A DNA stretch of 64,000 nucleotides from Colenecus sp045660365 (lineage in GTDB: Bacteria; Bacteroidota; Bacteroidia; Bacteroidales; Bacteroidaceae): contig JAZRDQ010000019.1 of assembly GCA_045660365.1 (NCBI GenBank), positions 30,347 to 94,346 on the forward strand, in the 5' to 3' direction. The position numbers were made by a program, and so were the translations under genes. The stretch's first letter is position 1, and each line of letters starts with the position of its first letter. Positions 43,501 to 50,201 of this stretch are shown piece after piece. Below the pieces are notes generated by a model. The model was given only the letters and a program-made list of their open reading frames with translations. It made no database searches and was not told where the DNA came from.

Positions 43501-43612
43501 TCATGGTGTGGGCTGTAACGATGGATGGGGTGCTCAGACTTTGGGAAAATATACCATAAATGCCAACCAGCCATACAGCTACGGCTTTATTCTTTCCTGT
43601 GAGGAGGAGTAA
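40511..43612 (+). CDS. GH2 beta-galactosidase (LacZ-like)
   Basis: 1033 residues with a signal peptide (MRKLLLNILMIGLANVVQGQ). LacZ-like layout: jelly-roll (about 40-220), Ig-like (225-335), TIM barrel (345-630) and the small-chain domain (about 730-1030). The acid/base is Glu479 in WSLGNEGGQG and the nucleophile Glu540 in FIMREYAYAGGN. It cleaves terminal beta-galactosides in the periplasm or outside. No LamG insert is present, unlike the GH2 gene at 24865. It sits between IS30 remnants together with an SDR gene. Confidence 0.92.
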   Translation: MRKLLLNILMIGLANVVQGQEPNDWENPQVIGINKEPYHANLTLPSQKYNCGECESLDGSWKFRWYARPEQRIVEFYEPGFDVSAWDNIIVPGEWQMQGYGIPIYSNWTMPFKKDQPFVMSEPPKDYYTYENRNPVGQYVTTFNVTGITKDKTYYLHFGGVESAMYLWVNGHKVGYSENSMAPAEFNITQYVKEGENKLAVEVYSYCDGSYLEDQDMWRLSGIFRSVDLWTRPDVHIADYTITAIPNEDYSNAEATIKFQVANLSSKSKKNVTLNVAVNGKNSKGQNVSYAYSHNIKKIEAGAEALVEMVINIDNPSLWSSEKPNLYDVDIVLSNKEKELEHFNNHLGVRKVEIKGDVVYYNGKPIKIKGVNRHEFHPRTGRTMDRATMELDLKMIKQANINLVRTSHYPDDPLFYELCDVYGLFVMDEANQESHAYGLRNRELGDNPDWTKAHVDRAEALVARDKNWPCILIWSLGNEGGQGINSIAMAEKVREMDSTRLVFSDTDRDISDFYDDSYIHPERVAALSKQITDKPFIMREYAYAGGNSLGNYIDYAKVIDADPSNFGAVIWEWCDHGIAKKQGSNVQKYGDNPFSLTLEADEYFAYGGDYGDNPHSSTTCLNGIVRADRIPHPQYFEVQKVNQYLNFELVSSSNIRVVNSYHFTSSNDFDYFFEFVDDGKVVHSGEQPINTNGILEIPAFDDTQGEVFLNVYARLRRSTVWADAGFTVAKEQFLLVEKPAAKIESGASVPLVKETENSYLVTAGKEVVSIEKATGYLTSWKHSDAELLKEPLQPYFWKPATENQKHNNYNRRLGPWRDAAKSMNVVSAKMDKQSGNVVLTFEQEMAIGAKYTLTYTINSDGKIQVYADYIPTKGGLPLMPKFGMKMLVNSTMDNITWYGRGVYENYPDRKSSEFIGKYSLPLDEFAVNYPAPQENGNRCDVRWISFTDGNLTLRVEGMQPLCVRAWPWMEEQIEKAGHTYELPDNNDFINVNIDLNIHGVGCNDGWGAQTLGKYTINANQPYSYGFILSCEEE

Positions 43613-43637
43613 CTATGATATAAAAGAATAAGACTTT

Positions 43638-44354
43638 ATGCAAACAGATACATTTAAAGAAAAAGTAGTTATTGTAACCGGTGGTGCCAATGGAATAGGC
43701 CGATGTATTGCCGATGAGTTCCGTAAACAGGGAGCAGTAGTTTATGTGATTGACAAGCAGGAGGGAGAACACTTTGTAGGCGATATTGCCAAACAAGAGG
43801 TGCTGGAGGCATTTGCAAAAGAAGTGCTTAGTAAGCATAACAAAATAGATGTAATAGTTAACAATGCTTTACCACTGATGAAAGGGATTGATGAATGTTC
43901 CTACGATGAGTTCCAGTATGCCCTAAGTGTGGGAGTGACTGCACCCTTCTATCTGGTAAAATTGTTCTGTAACCATTTGGCCGAAGGTGCATCCATCATC
44001 AATATCTCTTCTTCGCGCGACCGCATGAGTCAGCCACAGACCGAGAGCTACACAGCAGCCAAAGGTGGCATAGCTGCACTCACTCACGCATTGGCAGTAA
44101 GCCTGTCGGGGCGTGCAAGAGTGAATTCTATTTCCCCAGGTTGGATTGATACTGCTTACACTGTTTATCAGGGTCCCGATGCTGTTCAACAACCTGCTGG
44201 TAGGGTAGGGAATCCCATGGACATAGCCAATATGGTGCTGTTTCTCTGTAGCGACAAGGCCGGCTTTATTACGGGCGAAAACATCTGCATAGATGGTGGC
44301 ATGACCAAGCAGATGATTTACCATGGAGATTGTGGTTGGAAACTGGAATACTAA
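43638..44354 (+). CDS. Short-chain dehydrogenase/reductase
   Basis: 238 residues. Nucleotide loop VTGGANGIGRC, active-site YTAAKGG (Tyr-x-x-x-Lys) and catalytic Ser region ISSSRDRMSQ. The VNNALPLM segment corresponds to the usual NNAG with Leu instead of Gly. The C-terminus FITGENICIDGGMTKQM is the standard one. It lies 25 bp after the beta-galactosidase, so the two are probably cotranscribed; a role in sugar or sugar-alcohol metabolism is possible but unproven. Confidence 0.9.
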   Translation: MQTDTFKEKVVIVTGGANGIGRCIADEFRKQGAVVYVIDKQEGEHFVGDIAKQEVLEAFAKEVLSKHNKIDVIVNNALPLMKGIDECSYDEFQYALSVGVTAPFYLVKLFCNHLAEGASIINISSSRDRMSQPQTESYTAAKGGIAALTHALAVSLSGRARVNSISPGWIDTAYTVYQGPDAVQQPAGRVGNPMDIANMVLFLCSDKAGFITGENICIDGGMTKQMIYHGDCGWKLEY

Positions 44355-44392
44355 ACAGATGTGAAAGTTGGATACTCAAAAACTAAATAGAT

Positions 44393-44779
44393 ATGAATAA
44401 AAAAATTTGGCTTGCCCCAATTCTGATTGTAGCTCTAAATGCTTTGGCCATCATCATCCGATGGAGCTCTTTGCCTGAACTTCTTCCGGCTCACTACGAT
44501 CTTCAAGGAAATGCAGACGGAACAATGCCACGAAGTATGTTGTTTGTGTATGTCCTGATAGGAGCAGTCATTTGCCTGATAGCATACATTATTGGTCGTA
44601 TGAATCAAAAACTCCAAAAGGGTTTAGCTATTTTGGCATCAGGAATTTGTCTTGTCTTACTCTTGTCAACAATGGTAACGCTTACATCAGGAACGATTCC
44701 AATATTTATGCTTGCGGAACCCGTAGTCTTGTTGTTAGCAGTTGTTGGATGTGTTGTTTCTGTTGTTAAATCACATTAA
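44393..44779 (+). CDS. DUF1648 small membrane protein
   Basis: 128 residues with about four membrane helices. MNKKIWLAPILIVALNALAI, then LPELLPAHYDLQGNADG (the DUF1648 core: LPxxIPxHxDxxGxxDG) and a C-terminal half with LLFVYVLIGAVICLIAYIIGR. Function unknown; DUF1648 is often found in bacterial immunity or membrane-sensor proteins. It appears in truncated form at 39004. Confidence 0.8.
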   Translation: MNKKIWLAPILIVALNALAIIIRWSSLPELLPAHYDLQGNADGTMPRSMLFVYVLIGAVICLIAYIIGRMNQKLQKGLAILASGICLVLLLSTMVTLTSGTIPIFMLAEPVVLLLAVVGCVVSVVKSH

Positions 44780-44785
44780 ACGATA

Positions 44786-44816
44786 ATTTTAACTTATTAT
44801 TAGCTAATCAGAATTC
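44786..44816. mobile_element. Second IS30 transposase 3'-end remnant
   Basis: ATTTTAACTTATTATTAGCT and the following AATCAGAATTC correspond to 40434-40464 with two to four mismatches. In frame it reads FNLLLANQNS, the same C-terminal transposase residues as at the 40.4 kb remnant (FNLLLTNQNS). It marks the right side of the 40-44.8 kb segment. Confidence 0.55.
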
Positions 44817-44860
44817 TGATTGCATTTGTAAGTTGATTTTACTTTTTTAATGTGATTTCT

Positions 44861-45511
44861 TTAAGCAAAGGAATTAGATGTGTTGTTTGCAGGGCGGCGC
44901 ATAGGAAATAGGGTGAGATTTCCCATTTTGCTGGCTTCCTCTCCCTCAAGCTGAAATGAGAAGTGTTGATACAATGCTATATTTTTAGCTTCCAGAGTTT
45001 CCAGATAGCAACTCTCGCCCGTAGCATCAAGGTGATTCAGAAGGGCAGTTATCAGAGGTTTGCCATAGTGCTGTCCTTGTTTGTCTAATCGTGTAGCAAA
45101 GGCCATCAGATAGCCATCGTCAGTGGCTCTATATCGTTTTCCTAATTGTTCTATCTCTATATTAAAACGCGTCAGTCGGATAATTCTTCTGATACCGAAC
45201 TTGAGAAACATTTTTATTCCACCAGCTTTTATATAATCGAGTAAGCTGGGATCCTTGCTTTTGGGTGGAATATAGACCAGTACGGAATTGGCATCCTTGC
45301 TGTCTGCTATGCAGATGGCATTATCGGGGAGAATAGCAAGAGAAACCTCCCAAAACAGACGCATCAAGGCGTGGTTATATGTTCCGTAGCAAACGTGCTT
45401 GAACATGCTGTAGTCACTGAAACCATCAGCAAGAGTAGCAGCAAAACGCTGAAGGTCATCGTGCTGCATAATGTAACACTCCTTAAAAGCAGGTATGGAA
45501 TGGATACTCAT
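44861..45511 (-). CDS. GNAT-family N-acetyltransferase
   Basis: About 216 residues from the ATG at 45511 (MSIHSIPAFKECYIM); the longer frame reaches across its promoter. Acetyl-CoA-binding features include LMAFATRLDKQGQHYGKPLI and CYLETLEAKNIALYQHFSF, as in GNAT proteins acting on small amines. Substrate unknown. The TTTG-N19-TATTTTTG promoter directly upstream supports this start. It is convergent with the DUF1648 gene. Confidence 0.78.
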   Translation of the reverse strand: MSIHSIPAFKECYIMQHDDLQRFAATLADGFSDYSMFKHVCYGTYNHALMRLFWEVSLAILPDNAICIADSKDANSVLVYIPPKSKDPSLLDYIKAGGIKMFLKFGIRRIIRLTRFNIEIEQLGKRYRATDDGYLMAFATRLDKQGQHYGKPLITALLNHLDATGESCYLETLEAKNIALYQHFSFQLEGEEASKMGNLTLFPMRRPANNTSNSFA

Positions 45512-45528
45512 TGATATATTCTTTTCTG

Positions 45529-45559
45529 CAAAAATAGCAAACTTAAACTTAAGGACAAA
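45529..45559 (-). promoter_or_regulatory. Promoter of the GNAT gene
   Basis: On the minus strand TTTG (45556-45559), 19 bp spacer, TATTTTTG (45529-45536): an exact match to the consensus, 17 bp before the ATG at 45511. Confidence 0.7.
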
Positions 45560-45719
45560 GATTAGAAAGGGTTGAAGCAACTTTTACATAATGTTTTTTG
45601 ATTAAAATATTCCGTCAAAAGAAAGAAATGAGTAGCTTTGTGTTATAAATATCAGTATAATACATATAAACCCTATTTTATCTAGATAACCATTAGTATA
45701 ATGATAGATACAATTGCAT

Positions 45720-46037
45720 ATGAAAGATTTATACGAATACTCTACTCCCGAACTAGTACGTATGTTAGGTGAACGCTTCAAGGAATATAGAATGCGATGC
45801 GATCTGACTCAAAAAGAAGTGTCGGAACTATCCGGTGTTGGTCTTACCACTATACACAAGTTCGAGAATGGTACAGCTGGTAATCTTTCATTGTCAACAT
45901 TCATTCTTTTGCTGAAAGTGATTGGGCAAATCAACTATTTAGATGACTTACTACCAGAGTTACCCCCATCACCTTATCTTATGCGAAGAAATGAAAAGAA
46001 AGCACAACGTATAAGACATAAAATTTTGAAAAAATAG
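45720..46037 (+). CDS. XRE-family helix-turn-helix protein (HipB-like)
   Basis: About 105 residues from the ATG at 45720. Helix-turn-helix motif LTQKEVSELSGVGLTTIHKFENG, followed by LSLSTFILLLKVIGQ. This resembles HipB-type antitoxins and phage-like repressors; the C-terminus (PYLMRRNEKKAQRIRHKILKK) is basic. A TAGCTTTG -7 element at 45633-45640 lies about 80 bp upstream. No HipA partner is adjacent: the HipA-like fragment in this window is far away at 63.7 kb. Confidence 0.75.
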   Translation: MKDLYEYSTPELVRMLGERFKEYRMRCDLTQKEVSELSGVGLTTIHKFENGTAGNLSLSTFILLLKVIGQINYLDDLLPELPPSPYLMRRNEKKAQRIRHKILKK

Positions 46038-46058
46038 GATGGATTTATGGTTATAATC

Positions 46059-46091
46059 AGCCAAATCGCCTAAATAAAGTGAGATTTGGCT
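46059..46091. terminator. Hairpin downstream of the HTH gene
   Basis: AGCCAAATC (46059-46067) / GATTTGGCT (46083-46091), a 9 bp perfect stem, 22 bp after the HTH stop. There is no T tract after it, so termination is only likely, or the hairpin is a protein-binding site. Confidence 0.4.
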
Positions 46092-46183
46092 AGATATGAT
46101 AAAAAAAACAGATGAAAATCGAAGAAGCCAAATGTTTGTTAAGGCAGAAGGGCGAATTATGTTGATGATATAAAAAGAAGAAT

Positions 46184-46843
46184 ATGATAGATATAAATGC
46201 TTGGATGAATGACTTTATCCTGAAACTGAATGAAGTTTTTGCGAGTCGTGTCTGGTTCGTTGGCCTGCAAGGCAGTTATGGTCGTGGCGAGGCTACAGAG
46301 ACCAGCGACATAGATGTTGTGGTGATTTTGGATGAATTAAACGCCGAGGAGATACATGCCTATAATAACATGCTTGACACACTACCCCATAGAGAACTTA
46401 TCTGCGGCTTTGTGTCCGGCAAGGATGAAATCATGAATTGGGAGCCGTCCGACCTATTCCAGTTCTATCATGACACCACAGCCATAGAGGGGAGTCTTGA
46501 TGACTTGCTTCCGCTGATAGACAACGCAGCAATCAATAGAGCCATCAAGATGGGTGCCGGCAACATCTACCACGGGTGCGCTCACAATATGTTGCACGAA
46601 AAGAGTGAGGATATTTTGAAGGGGCTCTACAAATCAGCTTCTTTTGTGGTGCAGGCTATCGTTTTCAAGCAGACAGGAAACTATATCAAGCATCAAAACC
46701 AATTGCTTCAAGTGGCTTTGCCCGAGGAGCAGATGATTACAGAGACCTTCTTGAAGTACAAAAACGGAGAGGTTGTTGACTTTAACGAAGCATCCCGAAT
46801 ATTGTTCGAATGGTCAAAAAAGTGGATTAAGAATTTATGCTAG
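46184..46843 (+). CDS. Nucleotidyltransferase-domain protein
   Basis: 219 residues with a pol-beta superfamily catalytic motif: GLQGSYGRGEATETSDIDVVVI, where GS and the DxD residues (Asp-Ile-Asp) bind metal and nucleotide. The remainder is helical (HEKSEDILKGLYKSASFVVQA), as in the antibiotic- or MNT-type nucleotidyltransferases that adenylylate or modify targets. No HEPN partner is adjacent. It ends 4 bp into the alcohol-dehydrogenase fragment. Confidence 0.82.
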   Translation: MIDINAWMNDFILKLNEVFASRVWFVGLQGSYGRGEATETSDIDVVVILDELNAEEIHAYNNMLDTLPHRELICGFVSGKDEIMNWEPSDLFQFYHDTTAIEGSLDDLLPLIDNAAINRAIKMGAGNIYHGCAHNMLHEKSEDILKGLYKSASFVVQAIVFKQTGNYIKHQNQLLQVALPEEQMITETFLKYKNGEVVDFNEASRILFEWSKKWIKNLC

Positions 46844-47013
46844 CATATACATACATAGAAAAAGGAAAGTTCGCTTTGGTGGAGAAACCGAAGCCTGTAT
46901 TGATTGACACCACTCCGCTCATCACGCATCGTTTTCCATTGAGTGAGATTGAGGAAGCCTACCGCATCTTCGAGAACAAATTGGATGGAGTGATAAAGGT
47001 GGCGATTATCTGA
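46837..47013 (+). pseudogene. Zinc alcohol dehydrogenase with large in-frame internal deletion
   Basis: 58 codons. The N-terminus (MLAYTYIEKGKFALVEKPKP) matches the first strand of zinc alcohol dehydrogenases and the end (DTTPLITHRFPLSEIEEAYR… KLDGVIKVAI) their last helix and strand. The middle, with the zinc and NAD sites (about 280 residues), is missing. No activity is possible. Confidence 0.78.
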
Positions 47014-47043
47014 TGGCAAAGTTGAATATATAATTTTAGGACA

Positions 47044-47736
47044 ATGAAAGAAGAATGTTTGATATGTAGTGCTCCATTGAAGTATCTGGAAAAGGAAATT
47101 CTTATGGAGTGTGCTATTTGTCACAAGAAGGAAGAAAGTAAAACCTGTTGCGAACAAGGACATTACGTCTGCAACGAGTGCCACACAAAGGGTATAGATG
47201 CCATTTACAAGCTTTGCCTTGACGAAACCTCTAAGAATCCTATAGAGATTATGGAGAAGATGATGGTGATGCCCTTCTGCCACATGCACGGCCCCGAGCA
47301 TCATGCGATGGTGGGAACGGCTTTGCTGACAGCCTATCATAATGCCGGAGGGGATATCGTGCTCCCCGATGCATTGGTGGAAATGATGAAACGAGGCAAG
47401 CAGGTTCCAGGTGGAGCTTGCGGTTTTTGGGGAGCCTGTGGTGCAGGATTGAGTTCCGGCATGTTCGTTTCCGTTATCTCGCACTCCACACCATTGACAA
47501 TAGAACCTTTTGCATTGTCGCATAAGATGTCGGCTGCATCGTTATGCAAGATTGCCGAGGTAGGTGGTCCACGATGCTGCAAGCGCGACTCGTACCTGTC
47601 CATCCTGGCAGCCATTGATTTCGTGGAAGCGAATTTCGGTGTCTCCATGGAGAAATCCACCGTCGTGTGCAGACATTTCGGCAAGAACAACCAATGCATC
47701 CGTTTGCGTTGTCCTTTCTTTCCCAAACACCGGTAA
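47044..47736 (+). CDS. DUF5714-like Cys-rich protein
   Basis: 230 residues. The N-terminus has four to eight cysteines arranged as CxxC (5,8), CxxC (23,26), CC (35,36) and CxxC (43,46), a metal- or FeS-binding zinc-ribbon-like unit. More conserved Cys/His residues occur later: MPFCHMHGPEHHAMVG, PGGACGFWGACGAG, GGPRCCKRDS and CPFFPKH. The distribution fits the DUF5714 family of unknown function, found with methyltransferases. It is in a small unit with an ArsC-type phosphatase. Confidence 0.7.
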   Translation: MKEECLICSAPLKYLEKEILMECAICHKKEESKTCCEQGHYVCNECHTKGIDAIYKLCLDETSKNPIEIMEKMMVMPFCHMHGPEHHAMVGTALLTAYHNAGGDIVLPDALVEMMKRGKQVPGGACGFWGACGAGLSSGMFVSVISHSTPLTIEPFALSHKMSAASLCKIAEVGGPRCCKRDSYLSILAAIDFVEANFGVSMEKSTVVCRHFGKNNQCIRLRCPFFPKHR

Positions 47737-47758
47737 AGAGTAATATTTTATTGCATAT

Positions 47759-48172
47759 ATGAGAGTATTGATTTTGTGTACAGGTAACAGTTGCCGCAGC
47801 CAGATGGCACACGGATTCCTTCAGTCATTCAGTCGCAACCTGGAAGTGCATTCTGCCGGAACCATACCGGCCGAGAGAGTGAATCCCAAAGCTATCGAAG
47901 TGATGAAAGAAGTGGGTATTGACCTATCCGGGCATAGGCCAAAGAGTGTAGAAATATATCTAAACGACGAGTGGGATTATGTGATAACTGTCTGTGGCGG
48001 AGCAAACGAGAGTTGTCCAGTGTTTACGGGTAAAGTCAAACACCGCCTGCACATCGGTTTTGATGATCCCTCGGATGCCATAGGGACGGATGAATATGTG
48101 ATGAAAGAGTTTCGCAGAGTGAGGGACGAAATCCAGATGAAGTTTAAGGAATTCGCCAACAGTATAAAATGA
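47759..48172 (+). CDS. Low-molecular-weight phosphatase family, ArsC-type arsenate reductase
   Basis: 137 residues. Catalytic loop CTGNSCRSQ gives Cys7 and Arg13 (CX5R), and two further Cys at 79 and 86 (VCGGANESC) are spaced exactly as in thioredoxin-coupled ArsC (C10, C82, C89: differences of 72 and 79). This spacing supports arsenate reduction rather than protein tyrosine phosphatase activity. No ArsR, ArsB or Acr3 gene is adjacent, so the assignment rests on the Cys triad. Confidence 0.85.
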   Translation: MRVLILCTGNSCRSQMAHGFLQSFSRNLEVHSAGTIPAERVNPKAIEVMKEVGIDLSGHRPKSVEIYLNDEWDYVITVCGGANESCPVFTGKVKHRLHIGFDDPSDAIGTDEYVMKEFRRVRDEIQMKFKEFANSIK

Positions 48173-48214
48173 CAAGATACATTTTGGGGAAACTGCGACA
48201 TTATTTCAATACTT

Positions 48215-48838
48215 TTATCGGATAAAGTGCATCATATCCCAAGGCTCATCCTTCGGGCGGCCGGGTGCCTTCTCTCCGTTTGTCGATTTCAACAGCCATG
48301 CCATGTTGCGGGCAAGCGTCTGCATGGTTTGCATGCCCTCCCTGTCCAAGGCGGCTTCGCCGGGTGTTCTGCCATAGACGATATTCCAGTATTGCGATGT
48401 CACCACCGGCATGTTCATCATTTGAAAAGGCATGTTCAAGCTTTCGAATGCAGCAGTTGCACCACCCCTGCGGCACACGGCAATGGCAGCAGCCGGCTTA
48501 CCTGCGATATTCGCACCGTTTGAATAGAACGCGCGTTGTATTACAGATAGCAACGCGCCGTTAGGTTGGCCATAATAGACCGGCGAACCCACAATGAGAG
48601 CATTTGCATCGGCAAACTTCTCCGATATACTGTTGCACACATCATCGTCAAACACACAGCGTCCCAACCCCTTGGCCGCACATTGGCCACAGGCCGCGCA
48701 ACCGCGTATGGGTTTGTTCCCAATCCATACGATTTCGCTTTCAATGCCCTCTTTCTCCAATTGTTTAGCCACCTCTGCCAGTGCTGTGGCAGTATTTCCC
48801 TCCTTGCGAGGACTACCGTTTATAAGCAGTACTTTCAT
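48215..48838 (-). CDS. NADPH-dependent FMN reductase / flavodoxin-like protein
   Basis: 207 residues of the flavodoxin-fold NADPH:FMN-type reductases. LINGSPRKEGNTATAL binds FMN phosphate, and CAACGQCAAKGLGRCVFDDD carries a Cys-rich loop typical of the iron-sulfur flavoprotein-like subgroup. GSPVYYGQPNG completes the isoalloxazine site. It may reduce quinones or nitro compounds. It lies 11 bp after the flavin reductase gene, so these two are a redox operon read leftward. Confidence 0.85.
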   Translation of the reverse strand: MKVLLINGSPRKEGNTATALAEVAKQLEKEGIESEIVWIGNKPIRGCAACGQCAAKGLGRCVFDDDVCNSISEKFADANALIVGSPVYYGQPNGALLSVIQRAFYSNGANIAGKPAAAIAVCRRGGATAAFESLNMPFQMMNMPVVTSQYWNIVYGRTPGEAALDREGMQTMQTLARNMAWLLKSTNGEKAPGRPKDEPWDMMHFIR

Positions 48839-48849
48839 AGTCTTTAAAA

Positions 48850-49413
48850 TTACTTCAAAGTTTTTCCATCGGCAAAAGCATTGCCCACACGTTTACCCAG
48901 CTCCACATAACCATGATGGATGGGCTCATAAGTTATGAGCTGCATCTTCTCAACATCGGGCTTTCCGTCCTCGCCTATGTAAGCCTCATCTACAAGGATG
49001 TTGACAATCTCGGCAACAATATAATACCCCTCCTCGCTCTCATCAATCTTGCGCAAAATGCGGCACTCCATGGTCATGGGAAAATCGGTAAATACAGGAG
49101 CGTTCACATTCCCGGCCTTCGTGGCAGTCCACCCGGTCTTCTGCATCTTCGCAGGGTCTTTCCTGGCACTTACAATACCCACATAGTCCGCAGCCACCAT
49201 CGTATCCTTAGTGGCAAATGCAACTGTAAAATCCCCGCAACGCGCAAGGTTCTCCGTGGTGGCATGCGAGCCCATGCTAATCATTATTTCCTTACTATCC
49301 CATTGACCGCCCCATGCCGCATTCATGGCATTGGGAGTACCGTCACTGTTATATGTACCTATAATAAGTACCGGCTGTGGAAGCATCCACGCCTTCTGTC
49401 CAAAACTTTTCAT
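48850..49413 (-). CDS. Flavin reductase-like protein (FMN-binding)
   Basis: 187 residues of the flavin-reductase-like split barrel family. MLPQPVLIIGTYNSDGTPNAM starts the family's first strands, NAAWGGQWDSK and ENLARCGDFTVAF complete the FMN-binding region. It likely passes electrons between NAD(P)H and flavins or oxygenates. A TATCTTTG -7 element on the minus strand (49438-49445) lies 24 bp before the ATG. Confidence 0.85.
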   Translation of the reverse strand: MKSFGQKAWMLPQPVLIIGTYNSDGTPNAMNAAWGGQWDSKEIMISMGSHATTENLARCGDFTVAFATKDTMVAADYVGIVSARKDPAKMQKTGWTATKAGNVNAPVFTDFPMTMECRILRKIDESEEGYYIVAEIVNILVDEAYIGEDGKPDVEKMQLITYEPIHHGYVELGKRVGNAFADGKTLK

Positions 49414-49437
49414 AAGAGTATTATATTACTTTATTCA

Positions 49438-49445
49438 CAAAGATA
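49438..49445 (-). promoter_or_regulatory. -7 promoter element of the flavin reductase operon
   Basis: TATCTTTG on the minus strand; T-rich bases sit 20 bp upstream (49466 region). Confidence 0.45.
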
Positions 49446-49541
49446 TAAGCAAACTAGCGAAAGTTAAAACAAATTTTACATTTCAGTCAAGGTGCTCCCT
49501 TGAGCCAGGGGAGCTGTCGGCTTGCCGACTGAGGGGTATGA

Positions 49542-49930
49542 TTAATCAGCAACCTTAACCGCCCTTCTCCCTGCCTCTGTCATCAGCCCGCGCGCTTCAA
49601 GGTCGGCGCAGCGGTCAATGTTCAGCTGCGTCCAGTGGCTTTTGGGCCGGCGGGGCGACAGACGTTGCACCAAGCGCCCATCGGGCAACCGTTTTAGCGT
49701 ACTGTCAACCGACGAACGAAACAAGTGCAGAGGGAGCTTGCACACTATGCCTTGTAAGAAGGAGGAAGACGATAGTCAATCCACCCGAAGCAGAGCGCCT
49801 CCTCAACAACCTCAACATACGGCACAGCCTGCCACTGCGGCGCGCACTTGCTGCGGTAAGTCACCACCCAACAACACTTCTCCTAGTCATGGTTCTCCAT
49901 GAGCCACCGGCGCAGCTCATCGCGAGAAGA
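49542..49930 (-). pseudogene. YdeI/OmpD-associated family pseudogene
   Basis: Reading the minus strand from about 49930, one frame gives LRRWLMENHD, a stop, then VPYVEVVEEALCFGWIDY, the conserved active-like segment of the YdeI family (EALCFGWID), then another stop. A shifted frame (49542-49745) then gives LVQRLSPRRPKSHWTQLN, the family's RRPKSxWxxxN motif. A premature stop and a frameshift make it non-functional. It is more GC-rich than its neighbours. Confidence 0.75.
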
Positions 49931-50115
49931 GAGATGTAATAAATTGATTATTTCCATTAGATATCAGCCATTGGTGCAGTTACCCAAACCAGGTGTAGCA
50001 AAAATATAATAAACACGCGACATATCCAAACACCCAGTTCCAAGAGGTTTTTCCAACAAAAGAGCGACTTAATATTTTTAGACAAAAGAATAACAAATAA
50101 ATTCTTTGGTATTTA

Positions 50116-50147
50116 TTGCACAAATGATAATTATATTCGTATATTTG
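50116..50147 (+). promoter_or_regulatory. Promoter of the ATPase gene
   Basis: TTG (50116-50118), 21 bp spacer, TATATTTG (50140-50147) fit the Bacteroidetes consensus. Confidence 0.62.
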
Positions 50148-50148
50148 C

Positions 50149-50193
50149 ATTACCGTAACCAACATTACGGTAACAGACGTTACGATAAAAGCT
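50149..50193 (+). repeat. Three 15-bp operator-like direct repeats
   Basis: Near-palindromic 9-mers TTACCGTAA, TTACGGTAA and TTACGATAA begin at 50150, 50165 and 50180, exactly 15 bp apart, each in a context like CATTACCGTAACCAA. They lie immediately after the -7 element, across the predicted transcription start. They are suited to a DNA-binding protein controlling the gene. Confidence 0.75.
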
Positions 50194-50201
50194 ATATATG
50201 T

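Larger units (their letters stand above)
49931..50201. other. Intergenic region with promoter and three repeats upstream of the ATPase gene
   Basis: Nothing coding was found in 49931-50100. A promoter at 50116-50147 and three 15-bp repeats at 50149-50193 precede the ATPase start at 50202. Confidence 0.5.

Noticed and set aside
46111..46164. 17-codon frame MKIEEAKCLLRQKGELC between the HTH and nucleotidyltransferase genes
   Set aside because: Might be the start of a lost HipA-like partner, but no matching continuation was found and it stops quickly.
47044..49745. Minus- or plus-strand overlapping ORFs in the 47-49.7 kb region
   Set aside because: They lie opposite DUF5714, ArsC and flavin reductase genes and show no domain of their own, apart from the YdeI fragment.
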